Shown here: in pieces, positions 8,520 to 17,833 of the stretch
How the letters are laid out: each line of letters begins with the position of its first letter
How positions within the stretch are numbered: position 1 is the stretch's first letter
Notes under the pieces: generated by a model
The model's input: only the letters and a program-made list of their open reading frames with translations
Told to the model about the DNA's origin: nothing
The model's database searches: none
Translations under genes and position numbers: made by a program
Assembly: GCF_025377685.1 (NCBI RefSeq)
Contig: NZ_JACEHK010000009.1
Coordinates: 93,595 to 157,594 of the forward strand
Length of the DNA: 64,000 nucleotides
Direction of reading: 5' to 3'
DNA from: Anaerobacillus sp. CMMVII
GTDB lineage: Bacteria; Bacillota; Bacilli; Bacillales; Anaerobacillaceae

Positions 8520-9083
8520 CTACTCATTCCATTTCAGTCTATCGAAAGCATAGCTTAAACTAATTCCAATTACTTCGTCAGAGTTGTGGATAAAAGAGAT
8601 TACTACGTTATTTACGTGGTCATAATAGCCTATTTCATCATTGGTTTGTCCTCTGTTTTCGAAAGTGAAGTAATCCTCTCCATAAGCCGTTATTACCTCA
8701 TTTATTGGAACAGCTAGTCTAATTCCTTTTTCAGTTGAAGATGTAGAATTACCTTCAAGGACCGCTATCTGTAATATCTCTTTTGTTACTCTATCAATAG
8801 CTACAATAACTTGTTTGTTCCAATATTGATCATAGTTTCTTTTAGGAGCATAGTATTCATTATCTGGGTGGGGCTCAAATTGACCATGATAATTTATAAA
8901 ATTATTTTCAGTTATTACCATACCTAATTTAATCCCATCAATATTTTCGTTAGATAAGTTAGTCGATCCCACTTCTATTATTGCATCCTCACGAGTGTGG
9001 GTTTCACAACCAGTAAAGATGCTGATAAATAAAGAAAAGAGAATGACAGCAATTTTCGTTTGAATTCCAAAATCGTTCGCCAT
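8520..9083 (-). CDS. Lipoprotein, unknown function
   Basis: The 187-aa product has a signal peptide with a lipobox (ISIFTGC, Cys at about residue 26), so it should be anchored on the outer face of the membrane. The mature part of about 160 aa contains repeated beta-like segments (GIKLGMVITENNF, GYYDHVNNVVISFIHNSDEVIGISLSYA) reminiscent of small calcium-sensor or cell-surface lipoproteins. No family is certain. The upstream region leads to half-units of the 52-bp repeat. Confidence 0.6.
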   Translation of the reverse strand: MANDFGIQTKIAVILFSLFISIFTGCETHTREDAIIEVGSTNLSNENIDGIKLGMVITENNFINYHGQFEPHPDNEYYAPKRNYDQYWNKQVIVAIDRVTKEILQIAVLEGNSTSSTEKGIRLAVPINEVITAYGEDYFTFENRGQTNDEIGYYDHVNNVVISFIHNSDEVIGISLSYAFDRLKWNE

Positions 9084-9143
9084 ATAAATTTCACCTCAAA
9101 TAGATAGAATAATAAATGAATTATTAGAATTCAAGGTCTACCC

Positions 9144-9231
9144 AAACGCGTTAAAGCTTTAAACTGACGGGGGTCAGACCCCCTTTTCGTAAACGCGTTA
9201 AAGCTTTAAACCGGTGGGGGTCTGACCCCTT
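9144..9231. repeat. 52-bp palindrome family, locus 1 (two tandem half units)
   Basis: Two direct half units each contain ACGCGTTAAAGCTTTAAA followed by an arm, GGGGGTCAGACCCCC in the first and GGGGGTCTGACCCC in the second. They lie between the lipoprotein start and the end of the DUF4173-like gene. The left arms are missing, so this is a degenerate arrangement. Confidence 0.9.
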
Positions 9232-9260
9232 GTTTTGACCCCTTGTTTCACACTTTCTCA

Positions 9261-10709
9261 CTAGAAATCCTTCAAGGCTTTTTTGGCTTTTTTTCGTGAG
9301 AGATTATAGGATTGCCAAGAACTATCTTGTTCCAAAATTTGTTCTCTTTTTTTAGATAACATTGTCTTCAAGCCAAATATCTCTGGATTTTCTTGATACA
9401 ACTCGACTAATGGCGGAATTGCTGAATAGGATAATTCGCCTAAGTAATCGATATCGATTTTCTTTGTTGCCTCATAGCGTGCTATATTCGTAGAAACAAT
9501 CAACTGGTCGATGCCAACCATGTTTAAACCTACGTAATAAATCACTGCAGCAATCAAATAGAACCGTGCAAGTGGTACAACGATTTACCCATACTTTTAC
9601 TAGTGTAAAAGAAAAAATAACAACAAGAAAATCATGAAGGAAATGCGCCAAAAACTCGTAAATGTAGTTATCCCATAGGTCCTGTTCATACATCATTAAC
9701 CTTAAGAAAGCCGAAGATAGCAACACACTACTAAATAGTATTAGTATGTTAACAAAACCTTAATTGTTTTCGATTGTTGATTTTTCACATAGGTAACTGT
9801 CCTATTAAAATGAAAAAGTTGATGATCGTCACGAGTATTGAGTTCAAAAAACCCTCTTCTTGCATACTCGGCATAGGAAAATCCGGCTTGAAGTGTGCCA
9901 CTAAAGAGATATTGAAAAACTGTACAACCGTCACAACCACAACAGAAAACAAGAGTTAACAAAGAGCAGATTGTTGTCACAATTGATGGTATCCCAATTC
10001 GTTTAACTCTTCGCCTTTGGGACAACCTCTTTGATTTTCGTTGTTTTAGATAGATAATTGAAAAGTAACTATAAAAGACCCCTCGGTGAAGATGATAATT
10101 TTTAAAAGTGTCCAAAGTAGATCCGTTTGAAAGTTTAACATCAATTCTGGTATCACAAACAATAGGTCCGCAAATTTCTCGTCAGCTGAAGAAAGTAACG
10201 TGATAATAATAAAGAGCAATGGCACTGAAAATAAGATGCCTAGACTTATTTTTTTTGCTGTTTGGTACGTAGATTTGTTGACCTTTCGTTTTACCTGTCT
10301 TCTACTGATTTTTGTCATCAGCTTTCCAAAGTTGAACATCTGCTCTACTTTTTTTATCAATAAGGCTAAAAAAGAACTTGAATACCAACGAACAATGGTA
10401 GGACTCAATACCAAAACTGTATGAACAAATACAAAGAAACGGTATGACTAGACTATTTAACTGATTAAAATATGGGTTAGAATATACGAAAAAACTTATT
10501 GTGAGTACACCTATGGAGAAAAATAATAAGCCACTAATCTGTTTTTGTTGAAATTCTACCTTTCTAAAACGCAAGAAAAAAACAACATAAAACAGGGCGA
10601 TAAACATACTGTAGGAAACACCGACTTGATTTGTGAATATACAAACCTCTACTAGCACTGCCAACATCAGACAAACTCCAAGAAAGTACCAGTTTTGAAC
10701 AATTTTCAT
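9261..10709 (-). pseudogene. DUF4173-like polytopic membrane protein, multiply frameshifted
   Basis: Five overlapping frames on one strand form one membrane protein of about 480 aa when joined. The N-terminal helices (MKIVQNWYFLGVCLMLAVLVEV, start ATG 10709 after AAGGAG) lead to a basic loop. The core YLFSGTLQAGFSYAEYARRGFFEL and AFLRLMMYEQ is the signature region of DUF4153/DUF4173 proteins, and the C-terminal cytosolic tail ends ...KKALKDF. At least four single-base indels are needed. The gene follows a PadR regulator and a HAAS-domain membrane protein on the same strand, so it may belong to their regulon. Real decay and poor sequence cannot be separated here. Confidence 0.7.
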
Positions 10710-10729
10710 GACAATCACTCCTTGTTTTA

Positions 10730-10748
10730 TACATAGTAATTCTATGTA
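10730..10748. promoter_or_regulatory. Palindrome, candidate PadR operator
   Basis: TACATAG-TAATT-CTATGTA is a perfect 19-bp dyad 20 nt before the start codon of the DUF4173-like gene. A related 19-bp dyad (TACCT-N9-AGGTA) lies before padR. Both positions suit repression by the PadR protein encoded here; this is inference. Confidence 0.5.
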
Positions 10749-10809
10749 GGTGAGTAAAAAAATATATATTCTTTGTTACCTAGAATATCGATATAGATGG
10801 GCAAAAAAA

Positions 10810-11451
10810 TTAGATAGACCGACTCGTGCCCCAGCGAAAGCCGGCATAGCTAATTGGATAAAGAAATATCGTACAAATAATACAAACGGCTATAAATGGT
10901 GGTGTTAATAAAGGATCAAACCATTGGACTGGCATTATCTGAAAAACGACTAGCGCCATTAAAATCAAATTAGGCACTAAGGCAATATAAAACGTCCTTA
11001 AGAGTAGTTTTTTTCCACCTAATCCAAACTCTTTGCCAATTTCGTAGCCCAACAAGACCCAAAAAAACATGTAAAGAATAATTAATATTGAAGTAATGCT
11101 CGTCAAAACCTTCCACAGATCACTAATTAAAGGTGCGGGAATTTGATGATAGACAATCGTTAGGCAAACTCCACCGATGAAAAACAACAGGTTTACAGAA
11201 ATGAAGGTCCATTGTATTTTTGATGGTGATACATCAAGTTCCTGGTTATACGCTTGAGCAACATCTTCTGGTCTACCGAATTTTTCAATAACTATAGCCA
11301 TTGCCTCTGCACCAACGGCTCCTTCATGTAATAGGTCGTCGAGCATCTCTGAAATATGCAACTCAAATTCCTGCAATATCTCTTCAGCATTAGTAGTGGC
11401 CTTTAAGTCTTTTTTTAGAGCAAATAAATAATCGTCCTTATTTTGGATCAT
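10810..11451 (-). CDS. HAAS-domain membrane protein
   Basis: The 213-aa product starts at ATG 11451, favoured over an upstream TTG by the GGGAGAAAAGG site. Residues 1-75 form a HAAS-type helical domain ([52 protein letters not shown]). Five or so transmembrane helices follow. HAAS proteins are typically encoded next to PadR regulators and are thought to bind or signal with them at the membrane. The start overlaps the padR end by 14 nt, so the two are translationally coupled. Confidence 0.8.
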   Translation of the reverse strand: MIQNKDDYLFALKKDLKATTNAEEILQEFELHISEMLDDLLHEGAVGAEAMAIVIEKFGRPEDVAQAYNQELDVSPSKIQWTFISVNLLFFIGGVCLTIVYHQIPAPLISDLWKVLTSITSILIILYMFFWVLLGYEIGKEFGLGGKKLLLRTFYIALVPNLILMALVVFQIMPVQWFDPLLTPPFIAVCIICTIFLYPISYAGFRWGTSRSI

Positions 11452-11779
11452 ACCCTTTTCTCCCAATCACCTTATCAATTACACTAACAAAATTCTTCCA
11501 TTCACTTGTTTTTTCTTCTAATATTTCTTTTCCAAGCTCAGTGATCCTGTAGTATTTTCGAGCTGGACCTTTGTCGGGTTGTTGCCAATAGGCTTCAATA
11601 TATTGCTGTTTTTCTAATTTATGAAGGGCAGGATATAACGTCCCTTCTTTCACTTGTAAAATATGACCGCTACGTGCTTCCATCTCTTTTACGATTTCAT
11701 AGCCGTACATATCCTTTTCCTCTAACAACTGCAATAAAATTAAGGATGTACTCCCTTTTACAAGTTCTCGGTTAAACAT
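11438..11779 (-). CDS. PadR family transcriptional regulator
   Basis: The 113-aa product is a single winged helix domain of the short PadR type ([68 protein letters not shown]). The start ATG at 11779 has GGTAGGTG upstream; a GTG four codons earlier is less likely. It leads an operon with the HAAS protein. A 19-bp dyad at 11793-11811 in its leader suggests autoregulation. The ligand is unknown; PadR_s1 members often control envelope or multidrug functions. Confidence 0.88.
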   Translation of the reverse strand: MFNRELVKGSTSLILLQLLEEKDMYGYEIVKEMEARSGHILQVKEGTLYPALHKLEKQQYIEAYWQQPDKGPARKYYRITELGKEILEEKTSEWKNFVSVIDKVIGRKGYDPK

Positions 11780-11792
11780 GATCTTTTTCACC

Positions 11793-11811
11793 TACCTAGA
11801 ATACAGAGGTA
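11793..11811. promoter_or_regulatory. Candidate PadR operator before padR
   Basis: TACCTAGAATACAGAGGTA has matching ends TACCT and AGGTA in a 19-bp frame like the palindrome at 10730-10748. It lies directly upstream of the padR ribosome binding site. Confidence 0.4.
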
Positions 11812-11988
11812 TTAATGTATCTTTATCTTAGCTTTTTCAAATGAAGATTGCAACTTATTTTTGTAAGTATTTTACTAAAAGTGAAACTACCACCAAAATA
11901 CTAGAGTCTTCCGTTGGAGAAGATTCCATCTAATGCTATAATAAAAAAATATTCGTGTCCCTAAATATAAACATAAGGAGTAGGTACT

Positions 11989-13053
11989 ATGTTTCAACTA
12001 TTAAAAACATTATCAAGCTTACATGGCCCGTGTGGTTTTGAGCAACCCGTAACGACTTGGATTAAGGATACCCTTCAGGATCTAGCCGATGATGTTCGTG
12101 TAGACGCATTAGGAAATGTTATTGCTAGAAAAAAAGGTAAAAAAAATGGACCCAAAACGATTATCACTGCTCACATGGATGAGGTAGGCTTTATTGTTAA
12201 AAAGATTGAAAACAACGGTCTCATACGTTTTGAGAAACTTGGCGGACATGATGACCGAATTCTTCTTGCACAAAAAGTGCAAATTCGAACTCGAAAAGGG
12301 TTACTTACTGGTGTAATCGGTACTATGTCAGCACATTTTGTCAAATTCGATGATCCGATGAAAGTTCGTAACCACCGTCAGCTTTACATAGATGTAGGAG
12401 CTTCAAGTAAAGAAGCGGCTCAGAGCTTAGGAATTGAAATTGGTAACCCAATTACTTGGGCTTCTTCCATCGATTTTTTAGGTAATGAAACAACTGGAAA
12501 AATTGTTGGCAAAGGCTTTGATGATCGTGCCGGTTGTGCAGTCATTATTCAAACATTACAAGAATTAAAAGACGCAGATTTTCATGGGGAGATTATCGCT
12601 ATTTTTACAGTACAAGAAGAGGTTGGTCTTCGAGGTGCGAAAGTTGCTGCTGAATCGGTTGAAGCAGATCTGGCCATTGCGATTGATACAACCGCTGTCA
12701 GTGACACTCCTGAAGAAACCATGGATCAAAGTCTTTCATTAGGTAAAGGGACAGGGATTAAAATCATTGACTTTAGCTTAATCGCCCACCCAGCAGTGAA
12801 AGAAAAATTAGTGGTCGTAGCTGAAGAACACAACATATCGTTCCAATACGAAGTGTTCCCAGGAATCGGTACAGACGGTGGCGCTGTTAGCCTCGCCAAT
12901 AAAGGCATTCCAACTGGAGTACTATCAATCCCTTCCCGTTATGCGCACTCCCCAGTTGAAGTCATTGATGTTGAAGATCTAGAAGCAACAAAAGAGTTAC
13001 TAAAACAGTTCATCCTCGCAGTGGATGAACGTGAGGAATTTCTTTTTATATAA
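11989..13053 (+). CDS. M42 family metallo-aminopeptidase (glutamyl aminopeptidase / endoglucanase M type)
   Basis: The 354-aa product matches the family in length. Metal-site motifs are visible in order: TAHMDEVGF (His ligand, about residue 65), GKGFDDRAGC (bridging Asp, about 180), TVQEEVGLRGA (catalytic Glu pair, about 214), AIDTT (Asp, about 234) and SRYAHSPVEV (His, about 323). Such enzymes are cytosolic, form tetrahedral dodecamers and trim peptides from the N terminus. AGGAG precedes the ATG at 11989. The 52-bp palindrome follows 20 nt after the stop. Confidence 0.93.
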   Translation: MFQLLKTLSSLHGPCGFEQPVTTWIKDTLQDLADDVRVDALGNVIARKKGKKNGPKTIITAHMDEVGFIVKKIENNGLIRFEKLGGHDDRILLAQKVQIRTRKGLLTGVIGTMSAHFVKFDDPMKVRNHRQLYIDVGASSKEAAQSLGIEIGNPITWASSIDFLGNETTGKIVGKGFDDRAGCAVIIQTLQELKDADFHGEIIAIFTVQEEVGLRGAKVAAESVEADLAIAIDTTAVSDTPEETMDQSLSLGKGTGIKIIDFSLIAHPAVKEKLVVVAEEHNISFQYEVFPGIGTDGGAVSLANKGIPTGVLSIPSRYAHSPVEVIDVEDLEATKELLKQFILAVDEREEFLFI

Positions 13054-13072
13054 GAAAAGCGCAAGAAAAGGA

Positions 13073-13124
13073 GGGGTCTGACCCCCACCACTTTAAAGCT
13101 TTACAGCGGTGGGGGTCAGACCCC
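13073..13124. repeat. 52-bp palindrome family, locus 2 (complete)
   Basis: Left arm GGGGTCTGACCCCC, core with CTTTAAAGCTTT, right arm GGGGGTCAGACCCC. It sits between convergent genes, 20 nt after the M42 peptidase stop, and could serve as a terminator for it. Confidence 0.95.
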
Positions 13125-13236
13125 AATGAAAGTTCACTTTCATCATTAAGAATGTAAATCTATTTTGAGCTACCTGAACTTGATAAGAGAAAGTGAACTT
13201 TCGAAGTTTAACTATTTACAGAGTAGACCCCATTTT

Positions 13237-13770
13237 TTAGTTAGAATCAGTTATAAATCCTTCGAAATCAATGATCTGACTTTTGGAGATCCCAAAGTGC
13301 TTATATTCAATAAGGATACCGTTCACATCATTTGTATAATTTGTATCGATAAGTTCAAGTTTGAAAACTATGTCAAACAATTCATTATTTACTTTGTAAC
13401 CATTAACAGGAATGAAAGTATCTAAAAATCCTCCCTTAATAACACTTGCTTCATCAAGTACACCAATACTATTTTGTTTTCCATTTTTACCACTATCGAT
13501 AAAACTAGTGACTCGTAATAGTTCGTTTGGTTGTTTGCCTGCAGTTGCCATGCCTCGAATGACAGAGATGTCTGTTATGGTTGGGCTACCTAAGCCTTCC
13601 CATTTTACCCCATATCCAATATAAACCGTTTGATGTTCTTCGAGTGCCTCTAATGAAGTAGTCGAATAACTCCAATTTGAAAACTTACCGTAATCTAAAA
13701 TATAGAAAAATATAACACCAAAAATTAACAATATGAAAGTAAATATTGCAAGAGACACTATTTTTTTCAT
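13237..13770 (-). CDS. Membrane-anchored protein, unknown
   Basis: The 177-aa product has one N-terminal transmembrane segment (residues 4-25), and the rest should lie outside the membrane. The external part is beta-rich with no motif known to me (YIGYGVKWEGLGSPTITDISVIRG...). AGAGGAGTG precedes the ATG at 13770. It faces the M42 peptidase gene convergently, with the 52-bp palindrome between them. Confidence 0.55.
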   Translation of the reverse strand: MKKIVSLAIFTFILLIFGVIFFYILDYGKFSNWSYSTTSLEALEEHQTVYIGYGVKWEGLGSPTITDISVIRGMATAGKQPNELLRVTSFIDSGKNGKQNSIGVLDEASVIKGGFLDTFIPVNGYKVNNELFDIVFKLELIDTNYTNDVNGILIEYKHFGISKSQIIDFEGFITDSN

Positions 13771-13844
13771 TCTTCATTCACTCCTCTTTGATAATGTATA
13801 AGTATGTTGTTGAATGCTATTCTATCAATCTAGCTATAGTACTT

Positions 13845-14405
13845 TTATAATATGAATTTTTCTTTAATAATTTGTGCAACTTCTTTTGAACTTAGATTTG
13901 TATTATTGATCCTAAGGTAGTTTTCTTTTGTTATTTCTCCGTCTTTTGAATTTAATCTATATCTTTCCATGCTGATTTTTAAATCATTTTCTGACCAATC
14001 GATATTTCGTTTTGTAGGCTTATGTGCAAGGCGGTGTGGACTTTTATTTCGTTGGATTCTTTCTTCAATATCTGCTTCTAGTTCTACAAAATAAATAGTA
14101 CCACCTCTAGCTTCAAAAATATTACAGACGTTTTCAACATAATCCCAATCTTCTTTTTGGTCGAAAGCCCATACATAAGTAAAGATCAAGCCATATAAGT
14201 CACTTTTGGAAACCTCTTCAAAGATCTCTTGGCGAAATTTATGGACTAGCCTCTTCCCTGCCTCAGTTCCATAACTAAAAAAAGGTGTAACAAGCTCAAT
14301 GGTCATATGGTTATGAAAAAGCTTCAAGTCAGTAATTTTTTCTAACTCATGACCAATGGTCATCTTTCCTACTGCCTGCGGTCCAAATATTAATAGAAAT
14401 TTCAA
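13845..14405 (-). CDS. P-loop kinase-like protein (shikimate kinase-like fold)
   Basis: The 186-aa product carries a Walker A motif near its N terminus (FGPQAVGKMT, residues 7-16). A Walker-B-like TIYFVELEAD lies near residue 88, and a basic lid-like segment RNKSPHRLAHKPTKRN near 120. This matches small nucleoside/shikimate-kinase-like ATPases of unknown substrate that are common in Bacillus. The TTG at 14405 is preferred because GGGGTGAT lies at correct spacing; a GTG three codons earlier overlaps that SD. Confidence 0.7.
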   Translation of the reverse strand: MKFLLIFGPQAVGKMTIGHELEKITDLKLFHNHMTIELVTPFFSYGTEAGKRLVHKFRQEIFEEVSKSDLYGLIFTYVWAFDQKEDWDYVENVCNIFEARGGTIYFVELEADIEERIQRNKSPHRLAHKPTKRNIDWSENDLKISMERYRLNSKDGEITKENYLRINNTNLSSKEVAQIIKEKFIL

Positions 14406-14606
14406 AATAATCACCCCGAAAAAAAGATAGAGAATTCTTTTAACAAAACAGAAATTTAGGATGGTAGTAATATCAAATAAAGTTTAGAACTTTGATATTT
14501 TTAACATATAATTCCAATGAAATAAGTTTATATCCTGTTTTAATCCTTTGCAACTGTATATTTTTGTTCGTTGGTTTGAAACTACAATTTATAAGGAGGG
14601 ATTATT

Positions 14607-14735
14607 TTGGAAAATAAGAAAACTACCGTTAGCGGAACAAACATTGAGGAAGTAAAACGCCTAAATAAACAATCAGGACTCTCATACAACGAGGCTAAAA
14701 GAATTTTAGCCGTAAAAAAAGGATTTCTTAAATGA
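14607..14735 (+). CDS. Small protein, 42 aa, gamma-SASP-like motif
   Basis: A TTG start at 14607 is preceded by AAGGAGGG at good spacing. The product is hydrophilic and contains SGTNIEEVKRLNKQSG, which resembles the TN-x-x-EV-x-x-x-N-x-QS pattern of gamma-type small acid-soluble spore proteins. It continues LSYNEAKRILAVKKGFLK. The resemblance is by eye only; a spore role is inference. The 52-bp palindrome lies 20 nt after the stop. Confidence 0.6.
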   Translation: MENKKTTVSGTNIEEVKRLNKQSGLSYNEAKRILAVKKGFLK

Positions 14736-14755
14736 GGACCAATTAAAGTGATATA

Positions 14756-14808
14756 GGGGGTCTGACCCCCGCTGAGTTAAAGCGTTAATGCAGCGGGGGT
14801 CAGACCCC
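14756..14808. repeat. 52-bp palindrome family, locus 3 (complete)
   Basis: Left arm GGGGGTCTGACCCCC, core with GAGTTAAAGCGTTAATG, right arm GGGGGTCAGACCCC. The neck pairs are CGCTG/CAGCG, versus CACTG/CAGTG at locus 4, a compensatory A-T to G-C change. It lies between two convergent small genes. Confidence 0.95.
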
Positions 14809-14832
14809 ATATTGTTATTGGTAACATTGCCT

Positions 14833-14982
14833 TTATACTTTAATTCCTTCAAGCCAATCTTTATAACAATTTTTGCAGAGTTCTTTTTCTACATGCTCTC
14901 CTTCGCTAATGAAATGAGCATGGTAAGAAACAGTCTCTCCAAGAACATCGTCGCAATAAAAGCATTGATTTTCTGTTGCCAT
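14833..14982 (-). CDS. Small zinc-ribbon-like protein, 49 aa
   Basis: The ATG at 14982 follows AGAGGTGAG. The 49-aa product holds two CxxC pairs, CFYC at residues 7-10 and CKNC at 36-39, separated by a His- and Glu-rich linker, which suggests one structural zinc site. Such short four-cysteine proteins are common in Bacillaceae, often of unknown role. It is too short for typical gene callers. It converges on the 42-aa gene with the 52-bp palindrome between. Confidence 0.65.
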   Translation of the reverse strand: MATENQCFYCDDVLGETVSYHAHFISEGEHVEKELCKNCYKDWLEGIKV

Positions 14983-15069
14983 AACCTATTCTCACCTCTT
15001 TCATATCATTATTATTTCCATGAAACTAGATCATTACTAAGTAATTTATAAAATAATGTTGATTATCAT

Positions 15070-15107
15070 AGAAAAATGACTTAGATCATTTTCTAAGTCA
15101 TTTTTCT
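15070..15107. terminator. Bidirectional terminator
   Basis: AGAAAAATGACTTAG and CTAAGTCATTTTTCT form a perfect 15-bp stem with A/T tails. It lies downstream of the nagA-phosphatase pair. I see no gene between 15108 and 15275. Confidence 0.8.
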
Positions 15108-15275
15108 AGCACCTAATCTATTTCAAATTTAATTTTACTGCTTAGGACCCTACAATGAATAAAACTTCGTAACATTGAATCAGCCTGCTTCTGTCCGAAC
15201 TTCAACGCCATTCATTTACACCAATAAATACTACCTTAAATGAGAATTTCACCTGATAGGTCAGTCACTTTGCAA

Positions 15276-15815
15276 TTAGTTGACAGAGTTAAAGTGATAA
15301 ACTTTGTATCCCCCATTATTGGATGAGTACTTTAATATATTCCCGTCTTTTGGTATCCCTTCAAAGTAAGCGCCTATACAACCCGTCGTGCATCTATGAC
15401 CTGATATCAAAATGTTTACGTCATTATTCCCATAGCCAACTTCTAGTTCCCTCATGAAACCAAAGACTCTTTTTATGTAACTCTCGATTTGCTCCACTCC
15501 ATTATATACACATGAATCAGGTACTACTCCTGCCATGAATACTTCGCCTTTTTTTAATCTATCAGCTTCTCCTAAATCAAAAACGTCGATCCTGGGATCA
15601 ATTTTTGCTTTTAAACCTGTAGCAAGTTCAGCTGTTTGAATTGCTCTTTCTTGAGGTGAAGAAAATATGTAATCAAAAGTAACATCTTTAAGTTTTTCTT
15701 TTAAGGATTCAGCTTGTGCAATTCCGTCATCGTTTAAAGGTAATCCCAATCGTCCCTGCAGTCTTCCTTCCTTATTTAGATTTGTTTGGCCATGTCGAAT
15801 TACATAAATCATCAT
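15276..15815 (-). CDS. Histidine phosphatase family protein (phosphoglycerate mutase-like)
   Basis: The 179-aa product starts with the catalytic RHGQTN motif (His at about residue 8). It has SSPQERAIQTAE near 54 and the second-His motif ISGHRCTTG near 138. These are the marks of the branch-1 histidine phosphatases (GpmB/CobC-like). Its gene overlaps the end of nagA by 44 nt, so translation is coupled. Substrate unknown; a sugar phosphate linked to amino-sugar metabolism is conceivable. Start ATG 15815 follows AGGAGGGGGAG. Confidence 0.85.
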   Translation of the reverse strand: MMIYVIRHGQTNLNKEGRLQGRLGLPLNDDGIAQAESLKEKLKDVTFDYIFSSPQERAIQTAELATGLKAKIDPRIDVFDLGEADRLKKGEVFMAGVVPDSCVYNGVEQIESYIKRVFGFMRELEVGYGNNDVNILISGHRCTTGCIGAYFEGIPKDGNILKYSSNNGGYKVYHFNSVN

Positions 15816-16995
15816 TCTCCCCCTCCTGATTTAACTGCTGAAAAGCAACTTCTCCCTTACAAATTGTTAAAACGACATCAAGATTTTCATTTAATACTAC
15901 TAGATCTGCGTCTTTACCTATTTCTAGACTACCTTTATTGAACATCTTTAATTGTCTGGCGGGATTGACAGAGGTCATCTGTACTACATCTGACAAAGAG
16001 CATTTTGTAAAATTCAACATATTTTTCAGGGCGTCATTCATGGAAAGTACACTACCAGCAAGAGTTCTATCAGCTAAGGTTGCTTTGCCCTGTTTTACGG
16101 TCACTTGTTGTTGACCTAGATGAAAAGATCCATCTCCTAAACCTTTTGCTCGCATCGAGTCGGTGATTAAAACAAGTCCATCTTTGCCTTTTAATTTATA
16201 TGCAAGGTCAATCATTTCTGGATGAACATGAATCCCGTCAACAATGAGTTCACATAAGAGGTTGTGAGAATTTAAAGCACTTCCAACTACGCCTGGTTCT
16301 CGGTGGTGAAGACCTCTCATCGCATTAAAAAGATGAGTAACCTGGGAAGCCCCCGCATCGATCGCCCTAGTTACTTGCTGGCTGGCGGCATTAGAGTGTC
16401 CAATAGAAGAAATAACGCCTATTTCCGTTAAGTGTTTTATCAATTCAATACCACCAGTAATTTCTGGAGCTAAGGTTACGAGGCGAATGTTATTTTTTGC
16501 TAGACGTTGAAAATCAGTAAATGTTTGTAAGCATGGGTTGATCATATGATTACGATCCTGTGCTCCTGCTCTTTCAGGTGAAATAAACGGACCTTCAAGA
16601 TGTATACCTAGAATTTCTGCCTTTCCACTTGTATTGTTTTTTTCAATAAACTTTCCCGATGTCTTCAAAGATTGATGAATAGTAGGAATATCCTCAGTTA
16701 ATGTTGTAGCAAGAAAACTTGTTGTTCCTTCCTGAGGAAGTGTTCGACAAATCGTCTCAAGTGATTCTAGGCTTCCATCCATTACGTCAGAGCCGGCGGT
16801 ACCGTGGATATGAAGGTCAATCATGCCTGGAATTATAGAAATGTTTGATTTAAATTCAAATGTTTTAATATCCTGGCATTCCCGCCATTCAGTCATGGGG
16901 CCAACATTTTGTATGATTCCATTTTCAATTACTATAAAGCCATGTTCGAATACTTGAAAGCCAGTATAAACCTTACCTTTGACTAAAATTCTCAT
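15772..16995 (-). CDS. nagA: N-acetylglucosamine-6-phosphate deacetylase
   Basis: The 407-aa product has the full NagA pattern. Metal motifs are DLHIHGTAG (about residue 59), HLEGPF (about 133), SIGHSNA (about 196) and THLFNAM (about 220). The substrate loop GVVGSALN, GIHVHPEM and the catalytic Asp in LITDSMRAKG (about 279) follow. It removes acetate from GlcNAc-6-P in cell-wall amino-sugar recycling. nagB and the GntR-type regulator that often follow in Bacillus are absent here; a histidine phosphatase takes that place. The last 20 codons run beyond the usual family end and overlap the next gene. Confidence 0.95.
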   Translation of the reverse strand: MRILVKGKVYTGFQVFEHGFIVIENGIIQNVGPMTEWRECQDIKTFEFKSNISIIPGMIDLHIHGTAGSDVMDGSLESLETICRTLPQEGTTSFLATTLTEDIPTIHQSLKTSGKFIEKNNTSGKAEILGIHLEGPFISPERAGAQDRNHMINPCLQTFTDFQRLAKNNIRLVTLAPEITGGIELIKHLTEIGVISSIGHSNAASQQVTRAIDAGASQVTHLFNAMRGLHHREPGVVGSALNSHNLLCELIVDGIHVHPEMIDLAYKLKGKDGLVLITDSMRAKGLGDGSFHLGQQQVTVKQGKATLADRTLAGSVLSMNDALKNMLNFTKCSLSDVVQMTSVNPARQLKMFNKGSLEIGKDADLVVLNENLDVVLTICKGEVAFQQLNQEGENDDLCNSTWPNKSK

Positions 16996-17110
16996 AGTTT
17001 CACACCCAATTTGACATTGATATGCTATCTATTATTACTAATTAATGGTAAAAAATCTATCGGTTTAGTAAAATAGTGATAAAGAATTTTTAGATAAGAG
17101 GGAATGCTAC

Positions 17111-17809
17111 ATGAACTTTAAAAAAATCTTTCTTTTATTGTGTATGACAGTTCTGATCGGAGGCGCTTTTTTTATCACGTTTTATAGAAATGGTATGATC
17201 CTTGACTCAATGAATATTCACCTTGAATTTCCACTTACAAAGGCTGTTGTTGTTCCTGATGATACTGTGATGGTTGATCGAAATAACAATGGAATCCCTG
17301 ACCCGATTGATATCGTAAATGCTGCTCGAAAAGAAGTTGAACAACGTACTAAATATGAAAGCAACTACTATGGTGGAGGGTATCCCCCTGATGATGAAGG
17401 TGTTTGTACAGATGTGGTATGGCGCGGGCTTTTTGGAGCTGAAATAAACTTAAAAGATGTCATGGACGAGGATATTAAGGAAAACACGAAGCTATATCCA
17501 CGAGTTGGTGGAAAACCCGATCCGAACATTGATTTTCGCCGAGTGCCGAACCAGTACGTGTTTTTTGAACGTTATACCGAGGTTTTAACTACTGAACTAA
17601 TTCCGGGGGATATTGAAAATTTACGTGAATGGCAGCCAGGTGATATTGTTTTGTTTTTAGATGGATTTCATCATGTAGCCATCGTCTCAGATCGCCGAGC
17701 AAAAGATGGAACACCATATATTATTCATAACAATCCCCCTTTTGCAGCGGAAATTAAATTAAAATCAATCAAAACACCAATCGCAGGTCATTATCGGTGG
17801 AATTATTAA
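17111..17809 (+). CDS. DUF1287 family exported protein
   Basis: The 232-aa product has an N-terminal signal anchor (residues 5-25). A DUF1287 domain follows, with DIVNAARKEVEQRTKYESNYYGGGYPPDDEGVCTDVVWR and later WQPGDIVLFLDGFHHVAIVSDRR and HNNPP. The Cys in GVCTDVV and His in HHVAIVSD fit an NlpC/P60-like papain fold, so it may act on the cell wall. AGAGGGA precedes the ATG at 17111. It converges on the TPR/C39 gene with a palindrome repeat between. Confidence 0.82.
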   Translation: MNFKKIFLLLCMTVLIGGAFFITFYRNGMILDSMNIHLEFPLTKAVVVPDDTVMVDRNNNGIPDPIDIVNAARKEVEQRTKYESNYYGGGYPPDDEGVCTDVVWRGLFGAEINLKDVMDEDIKENTKLYPRVGGKPDPNIDFRRVPNQYVFFERYTEVLTTELIPGDIENLREWQPGDIVLFLDGFHHVAIVSDRRAKDGTPYIIHNNPPFAAEIKLKSIKTPIAGHYRWNY

Positions 17810-17833
17810 GTATTATAAGGGGTCTTGTTTTAA

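Noticed and set aside
15108..15275. Short frames between the phosphatase and the zinc-ribbon gene
   Set aside because: Up to about 31 codons, no SD, no motif; likely non-coding remnant.
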